A DNA stretch of 15,631 bases from Pirellulales bacterium (GTDB taxonomy: Bacteria; Planctomycetota; Planctomycetia; Pirellulales; JAICIG01): the NCBI GenBank assembly GCA_025924495.1, contig JAICIG010000160.1:1-15631 (forward strand), given 5' to 3'. The notes beneath the pieces were generated by a model that made no database searches, had not been told where the DNA came from, and saw nothing but the letters and a program-made list of their open reading frames with translations. Of the stretch, positions 8,240 through 15,186 are shown piece by piece. Numbering within the stretch: position 1 is the stretch's first letter; each line of letters starts with the position of its first letter. The position numbers and the translations under genes were made by a program.

Positions 8240-8386
8240 ATGATGATTTCGAGTCGGCGCGACAAGACGCTGGCCGAACTCCTTATCGCCACAGTCTACC
8301 GTTGGCAAGTCGGGCTGCGGCGGCGGCTCGAAAACACGACGTTCGTCAAACAGGGACTGGAATTTCCCGGGAAGAAAACGTCGTGA
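8240..8386 (+). repeat. Dispersed RGDK motif, copy E (48-codon open frame)
   Basis: A short + strand frame from ATG 8240 to TGA 8384-8386 encodes 48 residues containing SSRRDKTLAELLIATVYRW and then QVGLRRRLENTTF. This lines up with the other four copies in the window (RGDKTAIELF, a small residue plus V, then W at a fixed distance) and is the one uninterrupted copy with an ATG. No good ribosome-binding site precedes it, and it lacks the RPFDVLAE segment seen in copies A and B. Its last 41 bases overlap the 3' end of the serine hydrolase gene on the opposite strand, so that gene's final residues are encoded antisense to the repeat. It is either a very small gene or, more likely, the surviving 3' end of a larger one. 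Confidence 0.55.
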
Positions 8387-9815
8387 GTGACGACTTCAGG
8401 ATTTCCACCGCCAGGGCGTCGACGCTATTGGCCGTGTTCCCCAGCACGAATACGCCGAATTGAAGGTCTTCGGTGAAGCCGAGATACGATCGGAAACCGC
8501 CGGTCCCGCCGTTGTGCCAGATGATGTTTTGCGCAAGTTCGTCGTCGAACGAACGAATCCAATTCGTGCCAATCGCCAGCCCGGCAGTATCTTGGAACAA
8601 CTCCCGATGTGATCGGCGAATCGCCTCGTCGATCGGGGTCGGAACGAGGCCCATGTTCGCCTTGAGGAATGTCATCATGTCGCGGCCCGTCGAGCGGATG
8701 GCCCCCGCGCCGGCGAGATGATTCGGCAGCCGCCACTCGTCGCTCTTCAGCCCGAAGCTCATCGGGCCTAGCTTAAGGATCGCCCGATATTTTGCAGGCA
8801 GCCGGCTGCAGGCCCGCTCGTCGAGTGCGATCATGGTTCCGTGCATCCCAAGAGTCCGGCAGATGCTGTCCGTTACCAGCGACTCGTAATCCCATCCATG
8901 GCGCCTGGCGAGAACGAACCCGAGCAGCCCGGCGCCGAAGTTTGAGTATTCGTACCTGGTTCCCGGCTCGTGATTGAGTTTGACCATCGCGAGCGCCTGG
9001 CGAAATTGTTCCTCGGTGTAGTCGCGATAAGGATCGTTGCCGAGCAATGTCAGTCGAATCGCGTCCATGAAGTTGAGCAGGTTGGCGGGAAGCCTGGGCA
9101 ATCCCGACGTATGGGTCGTGCAATGCCGCAGCGTGATCGCCCGCGCGGGTTCCGGCAGCGTCCAGCCTTCCGGCAGCAGGCGCCCAATGCGGTCGTCGAG
9201 ATCCAATTTTCCGGTTTCGATTGCTTGAGCCAGCAAGATTCCGGTGAAGACCTTGGAGATGGAGCCGATTTCGAAGATGGTCTCCGCATCGGGAGCCTCC
9301 ATCCCGCCCACCCGGAGAGCACCGAACCCGCCAAGAAACTCCTCCTTCCCCGCGATCGCGCCGACGACGAGGCCGACGTGCCCCGATTTGCACGCGCGAT
9401 GGGCGAACTGCGTCACGATCTCGGAAAGTTGAACGCCTTCCGCGCTCGGGCGTAGCCGAACAACGCGGCGAGGAACGGCGGAACGGTACAGCTTCACGCC
9501 CAAGACCACCCAAAACAGACCGACGAACGTGTTAATCCATGCTCCGGGCCGAATCCAAGGTGCAGGAGTGAGGGCATGGACGAGGGTCGCTGCCCCTGCG
9601 CAGAACCAAAAGATACCGCCGTTACGTACAATTCGGGCAGAGACGGACAGCTTTGTCGTCATGCGCGCCGATGCTTTCGAGTTCCCCTCACCGGCCGGGC
9701 CGACCCTACGACGTTTGCGCCATCTGCTGGGCAGATCGAGGGCGGTTAGAAAGGTGATCAGCATACTGAAGCCGATCAAAAAGAAAGGCCAAATGAAGGG
9801 ATTGAACAGAATCAT
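8346..9815 (-). CDS. Membrane-anchored serine hydrolase, class C beta-lactamase / penicillin-binding family
   Basis: A 489-residue protein. Three membrane helices come first (about residues 3-26, 66-84 and 91-110, with a basic RWRKRRR loop after the first), followed by a beta-lactamase-related domain from about residue 125. The catalytic triad of motifs is visible: S185-I-S-K188 (SxxK) in FEIGSISKVFTGILL, Y290-S-N292 (YxN) in RYEYSNFGAGLLG, and H434-N-G-G (HxG) in IIWHNGGTGGFRSYLG. TLRHCTTHTSGLP is also family-typical. Members include D-aminopeptidases, esterases and peptidoglycan-acting enzymes; true beta-lactamase activity cannot be assumed. The catalytic domain is probably outside the membrane. 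A GAGAGG site lies about eight bases before the ATG. The C-terminal codons overlap repeat copy E on the other strand. No partner gene is adjacent in the same direction except the distant YciI-like gene. Confidence 0.92.
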   Translation of the reverse strand: MILFNPFIWPFFLIGFSMLITFLTALDLPSRWRKRRRVGPAGEGNSKASARMTTKLSVSARIVRNGGIFWFCAGAATLVHALTPAPWIRPGAWINTFVGLFWVVLGVKLYRSAVPRRVVRLRPSAEGVQLSEIVTQFAHRACKSGHVGLVVGAIAGKEEFLGGFGALRVGGMEAPDAETIFEIGSISKVFTGILLAQAIETGKLDLDDRIGRLLPEGWTLPEPARAITLRHCTTHTSGLPRLPANLLNFMDAIRLTLLGNDPYRDYTEEQFRQALAMVKLNHEPGTRYEYSNFGAGLLGFVLARRHGWDYESLVTDSICRTLGMHGTMIALDERACSRLPAKYRAILKLGPMSFGLKSDEWRLPNHLAGAGAIRSTGRDMMTFLKANMGLVPTPIDEAIRRSHRELFQDTAGLAIGTNWIRSFDDELAQNIIWHNGGTGGFRSYLGFTEDLQFGVFVLGNTANSVDALAVEILKSSLTTFSSREIPVPV

Positions 9816-10107
9816 GCAGTCGACCTCTCACGACCTGGCAGAATGACCAGCCGGCGCCCGGTCATAAGATTAGTCGCCGCTCGCGGCGAGTCATTACGAA
9901 AGGCGAGGAAGAAACTGGAAAACAACGCGAGAGGGCAGCCGGACCGGAACGACCGTTCTTCCACGGCCCAGGCCGCTGATGGAACGTCTCGAAGGCGAAT
10001 GCCATGAACCAAGCCCACGGTTCGGAGGGTGGAGAGCATACCAAGTTAAGGCGGAGAAAGTGGAGAGCCGAATTGCGAAGATCTACTCTCTCCTTTCTCC
10101 CTTCAAC
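9816..10107. other. Gene-free stretch upstream of the serine hydrolase, with two inverted repeats
   Basis: No convincing coding region on either strand. Small structures: TCGCCGC/GCGGCGA (9874-9889) with a 2-base loop, and an imperfect stem made of GGAGAA and GGAGAG (10053-10067) against CTCTCC and TTCTCC (10088-10100). The region should contain the serine hydrolase promoter on the minus strand; no boxes are clear. Confidence 0.4.
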
Positions 10108-10134
10108 CCTCGATTGCCCTTTGGGCAATCGAGG
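10108..10134. repeat. Perfect 12-bp stem-loop
   Basis: CCTCGATTGCCC (10108-10119) pairs perfectly with GGGCAATCGAGG (10123-10134) around a TTT loop. It is the longest perfect hairpin I found. Its 3' arm merges into the first codons of repeat copy D (Asn-Arg-Gly). It lies about 150 bases beyond the stop of the minus-strand YciI-like gene and has no T-tract, so terminator function is uncertain. Confidence 0.6.
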
Positions 10135-10230
10135 CGACAAGATGTCAATTGGACTGCTGGCGTCCGGGGTTGGAATGCCACGCTACAGAGAGTTTTTGCC
10201 GCAGCATCGGAAGACGCAAAATCGCCGTAA
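10127..10230 (+). repeat. Dispersed RGDK motif, copy D (frame-broken)
   Basis: The motif is split over two frames. From 10127, frame 2 reads NRGDKMSIG; frame 1 then continues with TAGVRGWNATLQRVFAAASE and ends at TAA 10228-10230. Relative to copy C, where nine bases (gaa ctt ttc) lie between the Ile and Thr codons, copy D has only two, so a loss of about seven bases explains the break. The recovered C-terminal half (TAGVRGW) is the best match to what appears to be the ancestral sequence. It is not translatable as a single protein, so this is a remnant. Confidence 0.6.
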
Positions 10231-10279
10231 GCCACGGTGGGGCGACACCGCGCTTTCACATGGTCCCTCGCCATCATCA

Positions 10280-10657
10280 TCATTTGGCTTGGGATACGAT
10301 TTCGCTAACTTCCTCAGGCGAGTATGAGAAAATCGGGCGAATCTCGGCTTCGGAATCGCTCAGCGGGCAGCGCTTGACCCAGGCAATGGCCTCGTCCATC
10401 GATTTGACCTGCCAGATCGAGTAGCCGGCTACCAGCTCCTTGGTTTCGGCAAATGGGCCGTCCGTAACGATACGGTCCTTTCCGGAGAAGTGAACACGAA
10501 CGCCTTTTGAGCTAGGCTGCAACCCTTCGGCGGCGAGCACGACTCCTGCTTTGACCAGTTCCTCATTGAATTGTTCCATCGCCTCCCACATTTCCGCGGT
10601 CGGCATCACCCCCGCTTCGGTATCCTTGGTGGCCTTGCCTAACACCATGACTCTCAT
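10280..10657 (-). CDS. YciI-like / DGPF-domain protein
   Basis: A 125-residue protein of the YCII-related (DGPF) group. MRVMVLGKATKDTEAG opens the ferredoxin-like fold; then EMWEAMEQFNEELVKAGVVL, and the diagnostic DGPFAETKELVAGY at residues 66-79, followed by IWQVKSMDEAIAWVKRCP. These are small cytoplasmic dimers; for most members no reaction is proven. The frame is open 43 codons further upstream, but ATG 10657 is preferred because GAGGAC lies seven bases before it and the domain starts at that Met. Such genes commonly sit beside an ECF41-like sigma factor, which is not the case here: no sigma gene is adjacent. The C terminus (IFSYSPEEVSEIVSQAK) is slightly extended. It stands alone between two gene-free stretches. 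Confidence 0.9.
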   Translation of the reverse strand: MRVMVLGKATKDTEAGVMPTAEMWEAMEQFNEELVKAGVVLAAEGLQPSSKGVRVHFSGKDRIVTDGPFAETKELVAGYSIWQVKSMDEAIAWVKRCPLSDSEAEIRPIFSYSPEEVSEIVSQAK

Positions 10658-10702
10658 GTTTTGTCCTCGCTTGTGTGCAAGATGTACTTCCCATCGTGAC
10701 TT

Positions 10703-10726
10703 GCTCGGCAAAGCGATTTGCCGAGC
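10703..10726. repeat. 10-bp stem with a GCGA tetraloop upstream of the YciI-like gene
   Basis: GCTCGGCAAA (10703-10712) pairs perfectly with TTTGCCGAGC (10717-10726) around GCGA, a GNRA-type tetraloop on the + strand. It lies 46-69 bases before the YciI-like start on the minus strand, in its probable leader or promoter. On the minus strand the loop reads TCGC. It could be a protein-binding palindrome or an RNA hairpin. Confidence 0.5.
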
Positions 10727-11070
10727 GTTCACGTCATGGTCGAACGGGCCAGGGCGAAATCGACACCCAGAACAGATTTTCCCCAAAACATCGCTATTGA
10801 GTCATTTTCTTGTGTCGCCAGAGCAATCCGCCGGCGCCCCTCAAAAGTTCAAGTCCCGTCGCCAGTTGCTTCCGCAACCAGTGGCGGGATCTGAGTTTGC
10901 GAAACATTTGGGGCGGCAAGACGCCGTTAGGACTTCTACAGCTCGATCGTGAGATTGAAAACGCTGGAACCACGGACCTGGCAACGAATTTGTGGCTGAT
11001 TGACCTGCCTTGTTTACCCCCAAGCGTCGTTCGTCGAACGGATGCGAAACGCAACGGGCGAACTAACTGA
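10727..11070. other. Gene-poor stretch, possible unrecognised remnant
   Basis: Open frames exist on both strands (for example 10810-11070 + and 10794-11099 -), but neither has a family signature, a ribosome-binding site or a convincing composition. It may be decayed coding DNA like the segment that follows; I cannot name a gene. Confidence 0.35.
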
Positions 11071-11489
11071 TGCAATTGGTTTGGCGGACGCCGGCGCATT
11101 CACTGGCCGAGTTGGTGGATCTATGGGCGCCTGTTTTCGGCGGTCGATTATCTGAAACTGAACGGGCTGCGAGCCGCCTTGATGGAGCATCTCGACAAGT
11201 TGATGCAGACGTTCGACGTTTATCTTGGTAATGAATTGGCGCTGTACAGCAACCTGGCCGGACTTCCGGAGTGCCCAAAGAATCAACCCCCAAGCTTCGC
11301 CGCCAAACCAGACCGCCCCTTCGACGTGCTTGCCGAAGGGCTCTTATTTCGAAAAATAGTCGGGGCGACAGGATGGCTATTAAACTCTTTGTGGCAAGTG
11401 TCCGCGACTGGAATGTTCTATCTTATGAACTGAGAGACCCACGCAATGAGTTTGTAGAGCACTTGCCGGCTATCAACGTCCCGCAATGA
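11071..11489 (+). pseudogene. Frameshifted remnant containing the dispersed RGDK motif, copy A
   Basis: Frame 1 is open from 11071 (after a TGA at 11068-11070) and reads a Trp-rich stretch (IHWPSWWIYGRLFSAVDYL), then LMEHLDKLMQTFDVYLG, and from 11314 RPFDVLAEGLL. The motif then jumps to frame 3: SKNSRGDRMAIKLFVASV from about 11346, RDWNVL, ending at TGA 11487-11489. Alignment with copy B (which keeps RPFDVLAE and RGDK in one frame) shows a 2-base excess in copy A between 11341 and 11360, which accounts for the shift. This is the longest remnant, so its frame 1 part may preserve more of the ancestral protein; I do not recognise that part. The final TGA overlaps an ATG at 11486 (ATGA) at the head of the next gene. 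Confidence 0.55.
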
Positions 11490-11500
11490 CGAGGGTTGCG

Positions 11501-11992
11501 ATGCTGATCGTGTTTGGAGGCCTACCAGGAACTGGAAAGACGACGCTTGCTCGGGAGTTGGCTCAGCGGCTGACAGCAGTGTACCTGAGAATAGATACTA
11601 TCGAGCAAGCCATCGTCAATTCGGGCGTGTTGTTGGATGTTGGTCCGGCAGGTTACTTCGTTGGCTATTCCGTTGCCGCCGATAATTTGAGGCTTGGGTT
11701 AACCGTTGTCGCTGACTCCGTCAATTCGTTGGCCGTCACGCGGGAAGCATGGGGCGAGGCGGCGAAATCGTCTAAGGCGGCTGTCACCGAAATCGAGGTG
11801 ATCTGCTCGGACCTCGCTGAGCATCGCCGAAGAGTGGAGTTACGAAAATCGGAGATTTCAGGGCATAAACTACCAAGTTGGCAAGACGTGATGAACCGTC
11901 AACATGAACCTTGGACTCGCGGACATATCGTCGTCGATACTGCCACTCTTTCCGTCGCGAAAGCGATCGAGATGATCATCAACCGCCTTTGA
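11501..11992 (+). CDS. Small P-loop kinase / AAA-family ATPase
   Basis: A 163-residue protein of the predicted-kinase group (AAA_33, COG0645-like). MLIVFGGLPGTGKTTLAREL carries the Walker A motif GLPGTGKTT at residues 7-15. VYLRIDTIEQAI matches the second strand with its Asp, LTVVADSVNS the third strand with its acidic end, and EHRRRVELRKSEISGH followed by LPSWQDVMNRQHEPW resembles the lid region; HIVVDTATLSVAKAIEMI closes the fold. The substrate is unknown (nucleoside, antibiotic or sugar kinases are in this group). The ATG at 11501 is preferred because GAGGG lies five bases before it; an upstream in-frame ATG at 11486 overlaps the stop of the remnant frame and would add five residues. No antitoxin-like partner is adjacent, so it should not be called a zeta toxin. 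Residues match a complete kinase domain in length. Confidence 0.87.
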   Translation: MLIVFGGLPGTGKTTLARELAQRLTAVYLRIDTIEQAIVNSGVLLDVGPAGYFVGYSVAADNLRLGLTVVADSVNSLAVTREAWGEAAKSSKAAVTEIEVICSDLAEHRRRVELRKSEISGHKLPSWQDVMNRQHEPWTRGHIVVDTATLSVAKAIEMIINRL

Positions 11993-12036
11993 GCAACGTC
12001 AATCCGCTTATTGCCCCAAACAATCGACGGCGAAAA

Positions 12037-12138
12037 AGGGGCGACAAGACGGCGATTGAACTTTTCACCGCCGGTGTTTGCGCGATGTCGGCGGAAATAG
12101 CGCAGGCTGTCGAGGTCCTTGCGACGACTTCTGTGTGA
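12037..12138 (+). repeat. Dispersed RGDK motif, copy C
   Basis: In frame 1 this encodes KRGDKTAIELFTAGV and then a divergent tail (CAMSAEIAQAVEVLATTSV) ending at TGA 12136-12138. Over the core it is almost identical in DNA to copy B (a run from ggggcgacaagacggc, one mismatch, then attgaactttt). Flanks upstream (LIAPNNRRR) do not resemble RPFDVLAE. The frame is not that of the kinase gene that ends at 11992. The remaining gap (11993-12323) otherwise holds one hairpin and the strong ribosome-binding site of the ankyrin gene. Confidence 0.6.
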
Positions 12139-12183
12139 AGCTTGCAGGCGATTGACCCAGCGCCTCAAGACGCATAATCTGTT

Positions 12184-12207
12184 CGGCAGCGCGTCGGGGC
12201 GCTGCCG
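12184..12207. repeat. 9-bp GC-rich stem-loop upstream of the ankyrin gene
   Basis: CGGCAGCGC (12184-12192) pairs perfectly with GCGCTGCCG (12199-12207) around a 6-base loop. It lies about 120-140 bases before the ankyrin start, between copy C and the gene. No T-tract follows. It could end upstream transcripts or structure the ankyrin leader. Confidence 0.5.
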
Positions 12208-12310
12208 TGTCCGCGGAGAGGACTGAGTCCACCCGGCTGCGAGCGATGATCGATGGCTATTAGGCTGACGAACCTTCTTTCAGCCCGTGACGCGGACGCC
12301 GGGTGCACTG

Positions 12311-12319
12311 AAAGGAGGT
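12311..12319 (+). promoter_or_regulatory. Consensus Shine-Dalgarno site fixing the ankyrin GTG start
   Basis: AAAGGAGGT ends four bases before GTG 12324. It is the strongest ribosome-binding site in the window and settles a non-ATG start. Confidence 0.85.
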
Positions 12320-12323
12320 CCTT

Positions 12324-14105
12324 GTGACCCATTCTAGTCTCTCAGCAGATCGCCAGTGGCCCTACCGGCCCGACTTCAACCAGTTCAAGCGTCAGGCGAA
12401 GGAACTGCTCAAAGCCTACCGTTCCGGCGAGGCCAACGCAGTTGCCGAGGTCCAGCGGTACGAACAGACGCCCGAACCGGCCGCTTTTGCTTTGCACGAC
12501 GCGCAGCGCGTGCTCGCCAGAAGCTACGGCTTCCCGAGCTGGCAGAAGCTGAAAAGCTACGTCCAGACGATCCAGCCCTACTGGCGGCCTCTTGAACCAA
12601 AGTCGGATAACGATGCGAACAAGTTCCTGCGCCTGGCGTGCATCACTTATTTCGACGGCGATCATCCTTCGCGGCGCGTGCGGGCTCGGCAGCTGCTTGC
12701 CGCGAAGCCGAACCTCGCCAAGGCCAACCTCTACACCGCTGCCGCCGTGGGCGACGTCGCGACGGTTGGCGACTTCTTAACGAAGAACGCCGACCTGCAT
12801 GCGAAAGGCGGGCCGTTCGATTGGCAGCCGCTGCTTTACGCGGCGTACTCACGACTCGACAGCGAAGCCGAAGAGCACTCGACGTTAGAAGCAGCGCGGC
12901 TGTTGCTCAAACATGGCGCCGACCCGAACGCGGGCTTCCTGTGGGAGGGAGGTTTCCTCTTTACCGCGCTGACGGGAGTGCTCGGCCTGGGCGAGGACGA
13001 CGTCCGTCGAGGCGAAGGACCCCTGTGGCAGCCGCCGCATCCACACTGGCGCGAGTTCGCGCGGCTGCTGCTCGAAGCCGGCGCCGACCCGAATGACAAC
13101 CAGGGACTCTACAACCGCATGCAGTTTCCCGACGACGAGCACTTGAAACTGCTCTTCGAGTACGGCCTGGGCAAGGATCAAGGCGGTCCGTGGTTCAAGC
13201 GGTTCTTTCAGCACTGGCCGTACGCCTCGGCGCCGCGCAGCCCGGCGGACATTCTCGCTTACCAATTGCGCTGGGCAATTTCGGCGAACTATTTCGACCG
13301 CGTCAAGTTGCTTGTCGAAAATGGCGCCGACGTGAACGCCACGAGCCACTATCCGGCCGGCGCGCGAGCGCCCTATGCGGAAGCCGTATATCACGGTCAC
13401 CAACAGCTTGCCGACTATCTTGTCGCCAACGGAGCGAGGCGAATCGCTCTCGCTCTCAGTACAGCGGATGAATTCTCCATAGCTTGCCGCCGAAACGACA
13501 CGGATCGCGCCCGTGAACTCGTGGCGAGCGATCCGTCGCTCCTGGACGATGCGGGAGGACTCCTCTTCTGGGCCGCCGAAGCCGGCCGTGTGGACAGTCT
13601 TCGCTTGTTGGCGGAACTCGGCGTTGACGTAAACGGCAAACCGGGCGATGAATCGCCGTTGCATGGCGCCGCTCGCGCCGGTCGACTGGGCGCCGTCAAA
13701 TTGCTCGTCGAACTCGGGGCGGACGTGCACGCGCGCGACCGTAACTTCGACAGCACGCCGCTGAGCTTGGCAAACTACAAGGGCCAGCGGCACGTTGTTG
13801 AATATCTGCTTCAGTTCGCGGCGATCTGGGACGCCGTCAAGATCGGAGGACTCGACCGGGTGCGCACATTGCTGCGAGAGAACCCACACTGCGTGAACGT
13901 CCGCGACAATATCGGGCGCACCCCCTTGCACTACCCATTTAAAGACACGCAGCACGGCAAAGAGATCATCGAGCTCCTCATCGCCCACGGCGCCAACATC
14001 AACGCCAAGGATAACTCAGGCCGCACTCCCCTCGACCAGATGCTGCGAAACGACCGCCAGGATCTGGCGGAAGTTTTGCGTCGGCACGGCGGCGAGTCAG
14101 CGTAG
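12324..14105 (+). CDS. Ankyrin-repeat protein with a conserved N-terminal domain
   Basis: A 593-residue protein starting at GTG, set by a consensus ribosome-binding site. Residues about 14-84 form a helical block (PDFNQFKRQAKELLKAYRSG, then FALHDAQRVLARSYGFPSW and QKLK) that I know as a recurrent N-terminal block of bacterial ankyrin proteins, function unknown. Ankyrin repeats follow, mostly as ARLLLKHGADPNAG-type units: near residues 133-160, 185-204, 243-258, 325-340, 348-372, 381-408, 412-437, 441-470, 474-497, 500-527, and 531-590. Several in the middle are degenerate or separated by longer inserts (about 205-240 and 260-320). No signal peptide or membrane helix is seen, so it should be cytoplasmic. 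Ankyrin arrays bind proteins; the partner is unknown. The next gene also carries ankyrin repeats and follows in the same direction. Confidence 0.93.
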   Translation: MTHSSLSADRQWPYRPDFNQFKRQAKELLKAYRSGEANAVAEVQRYEQTPEPAAFALHDAQRVLARSYGFPSWQKLKSYVQTIQPYWRPLEPKSDNDANKFLRLACITYFDGDHPSRRVRARQLLAAKPNLAKANLYTAAAVGDVATVGDFLTKNADLHAKGGPFDWQPLLYAAYSRLDSEAEEHSTLEAARLLLKHGADPNAGFLWEGGFLFTALTGVLGLGEDDVRRGEGPLWQPPHPHWREFARLLLEAGADPNDNQGLYNRMQFPDDEHLKLLFEYGLGKDQGGPWFKRFFQHWPYASAPRSPADILAYQLRWAISANYFDRVKLLVENGADVNATSHYPAGARAPYAEAVYHGHQQLADYLVANGARRIALALSTADEFSIACRRNDTDRARELVASDPSLLDDAGGLLFWAAEAGRVDSLRLLAELGVDVNGKPGDESPLHGAARAGRLGAVKLLVELGADVHARDRNFDSTPLSLANYKGQRHVVEYLLQFAAIWDAVKIGGLDRVRTLLRENPHCVNVRDNIGRTPLHYPFKDTQHGKEIIELLIAHGANINAKDNSGRTPLDQMLRNDRQDLAEVLRRHGGESA

Positions 14106-14115
14106 CGTCGCAGTA

Positions 14116-14135
14116 CGCCTCGAGCGCATGAGGCG
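14116..14135 (+). terminator. Weak stem-loop after the ankyrin gene
   Basis: CGCCTC (14116-14121) pairs with GAGGCG (14130-14135) around an 8-base loop, 10 bases after the ankyrin stop. Short stem and no T-tract, so only a tentative 3'-end structure. Confidence 0.3.
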
Positions 14136-14265
14136 CGCCTTGAAATGTTTCCTGAGGGTGTCAAAACAATCGAGGCCCAGGTAGGCGCCCTTGAAGCATA
14201 TTATGACAGCAAGAATCGGTCTTGGTAGGATGCACGGTGAATAGTTGCCTCGGCGTAAATTGGCA

Positions 14266-15186
14266 ATGACGACGTATAAACAAGTCGGCGGAATGAAGAC
14301 GTTACGTCGGCTGGCGCGAGCGTTCTACGCGCGCGTGACCCGCGATCTCCTGCTAAAAGGGCTGTTTTCCAAAAAAACGGACAAGCAAATTGAGAGGCTA
14401 ACACTGTTTCTGGCGGAGACTTTCGGCGGCCCCAAGCGCTACTCGCTGCTGCATTGCGGCCAGCGAAGCCTACAGCAAATGCACGGCGCGTTTGTGATCG
14501 GCGAGCAAGAAATCCAAGCGTGGAAGAAACACATGCATGCGGCGATGGAAGAGGTCGGCATTGAAGGGCCCGCGCGCCGGGTGATGCGTGGATTCTTCTG
14601 CGGTGGGCTGCAGCAAATAGCCTACAACACTCGATATGACGTCTCGCTGGCGAAATTGAAACAGCTTCTGGCCAAGGATCGCTCGCTGGCCAATGCGCGC
14701 GGGCGCCTGGGGAATCTGCTGCACGACGCGGCGCAGGCTTGGGACGTCGAGCGCATGTGTTTGCTGCTTTCGTTCGGCGCGGACGTGAACGCCAGAAACG
14801 TCGACGGTGGCCACACTCCGCTTTACTACGCGGCGAACTATGTTGACCTCTCACGCCCCGCGGACGGAAAGGCGGCGGCCCAAACGCTGATTCGGCATGG
14901 GGCAGAGGTGAATGTTCAAAGCGGGCCGATTCGGGGGACCCCACTACATACTGCAGCGCGCCGCGACAATGTAGCGGTCGGCTCGGTGCTGCTCTCCGCC
15001 GGTGCAGACCTGGAAGCACGCGACATCAAGGGCGAAACGCCGTTACGTCGCGCGCTGAATTGTCGCCAGCCCGGTATGACCGACTTGTTGCTCGCCCACG
15101 GCGCAAATCTCGACTCGGCGGACAAACGCGGCGTTACCCCGCGGCAAGTCGCCAAGAAGCGACGCTTCGAGATCGGGGGAGCATGA
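14266..15186 (+). CDS. Truncated hemoglobin (group II-like) fused to ankyrin repeats
   Basis: A 306-residue two-domain protein. Residues 1-122 look like a group II truncated hemoglobin: YKQVGGMKTLRRLARAFYARV with a Phe-Tyr pair at 20-21 (Tyr in the B10 position), LFLAETFGGPKRYS in helix E, QQMHGAFVIGEQEIQAW with His73 as the proximal heme ligand and Trp86 in the G8 position, then HMHAAMEEVGI. Residues about 128-300 are ankyrin repeats (LLLSFGADVNARN, TLIRHGAEVNVQ, GTPLHTAARRDNVAVGSVLL, LLLAHGANLD and RGVTPRQVAKK). Truncated hemoglobins bind O2, NO or CO, or act in their detoxification; joined to ankyrin repeats this would make a heme-controlled binding protein. The ATG at 14266 gives a compact globin start, whereas a TTG at 14245 adds seven residues (MPRRKLA); neither has a strong ribosome-binding site. 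It may be transcribed with the ankyrin gene 160 bases upstream. Domain calls are by motif; heme binding is inferred. Confidence 0.85.
   Translation: MTTYKQVGGMKTLRRLARAFYARVTRDLLLKGLFSKKTDKQIERLTLFLAETFGGPKRYSLLHCGQRSLQQMHGAFVIGEQEIQAWKKHMHAAMEEVGIEGPARRVMRGFFCGGLQQIAYNTRYDVSLAKLKQLLAKDRSLANARGRLGNLLHDAAQAWDVERMCLLLSFGADVNARNVDGGHTPLYYAANYVDLSRPADGKAAAQTLIRHGAEVNVQSGPIRGTPLHTAARRDNVAVGSVLLSAGADLEARDIKGETPLRRALNCRQPGMTDLLLAHGANLDSADKRGVTPRQVAKKRRFEIGGA

Noticed and set aside
8143..8463. 106-codon + strand frame from GTG 8143
   Set aside because: No ribosome-binding site, runs antisense into the serine hydrolase, and conflicts with the repeat copy E frame that matches other copies.
10794..11099. 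101-codon minus-strand frame in the gap before the kinase
   Set aside because: No recognisable family, basic/Ser-rich composition and no ribosome-binding site; equal-length frames exist on the opposite strand, so coding cannot be supported.
11501..11992. Zeta-type toxin of a toxin-antitoxin pair
   Set aside because: The Walker A kinase fold is shared, but no small antitoxin gene is adjacent; upstream lies only a frameshifted remnant.
12885..13988. 367-codon minus-strand frame opposite the ankyrin gene
   Set aside because: It is antisense to clear ankyrin repeats; such long antisense frames are common in GC-rich coding DNA and it has no motif or ribosome-binding site.
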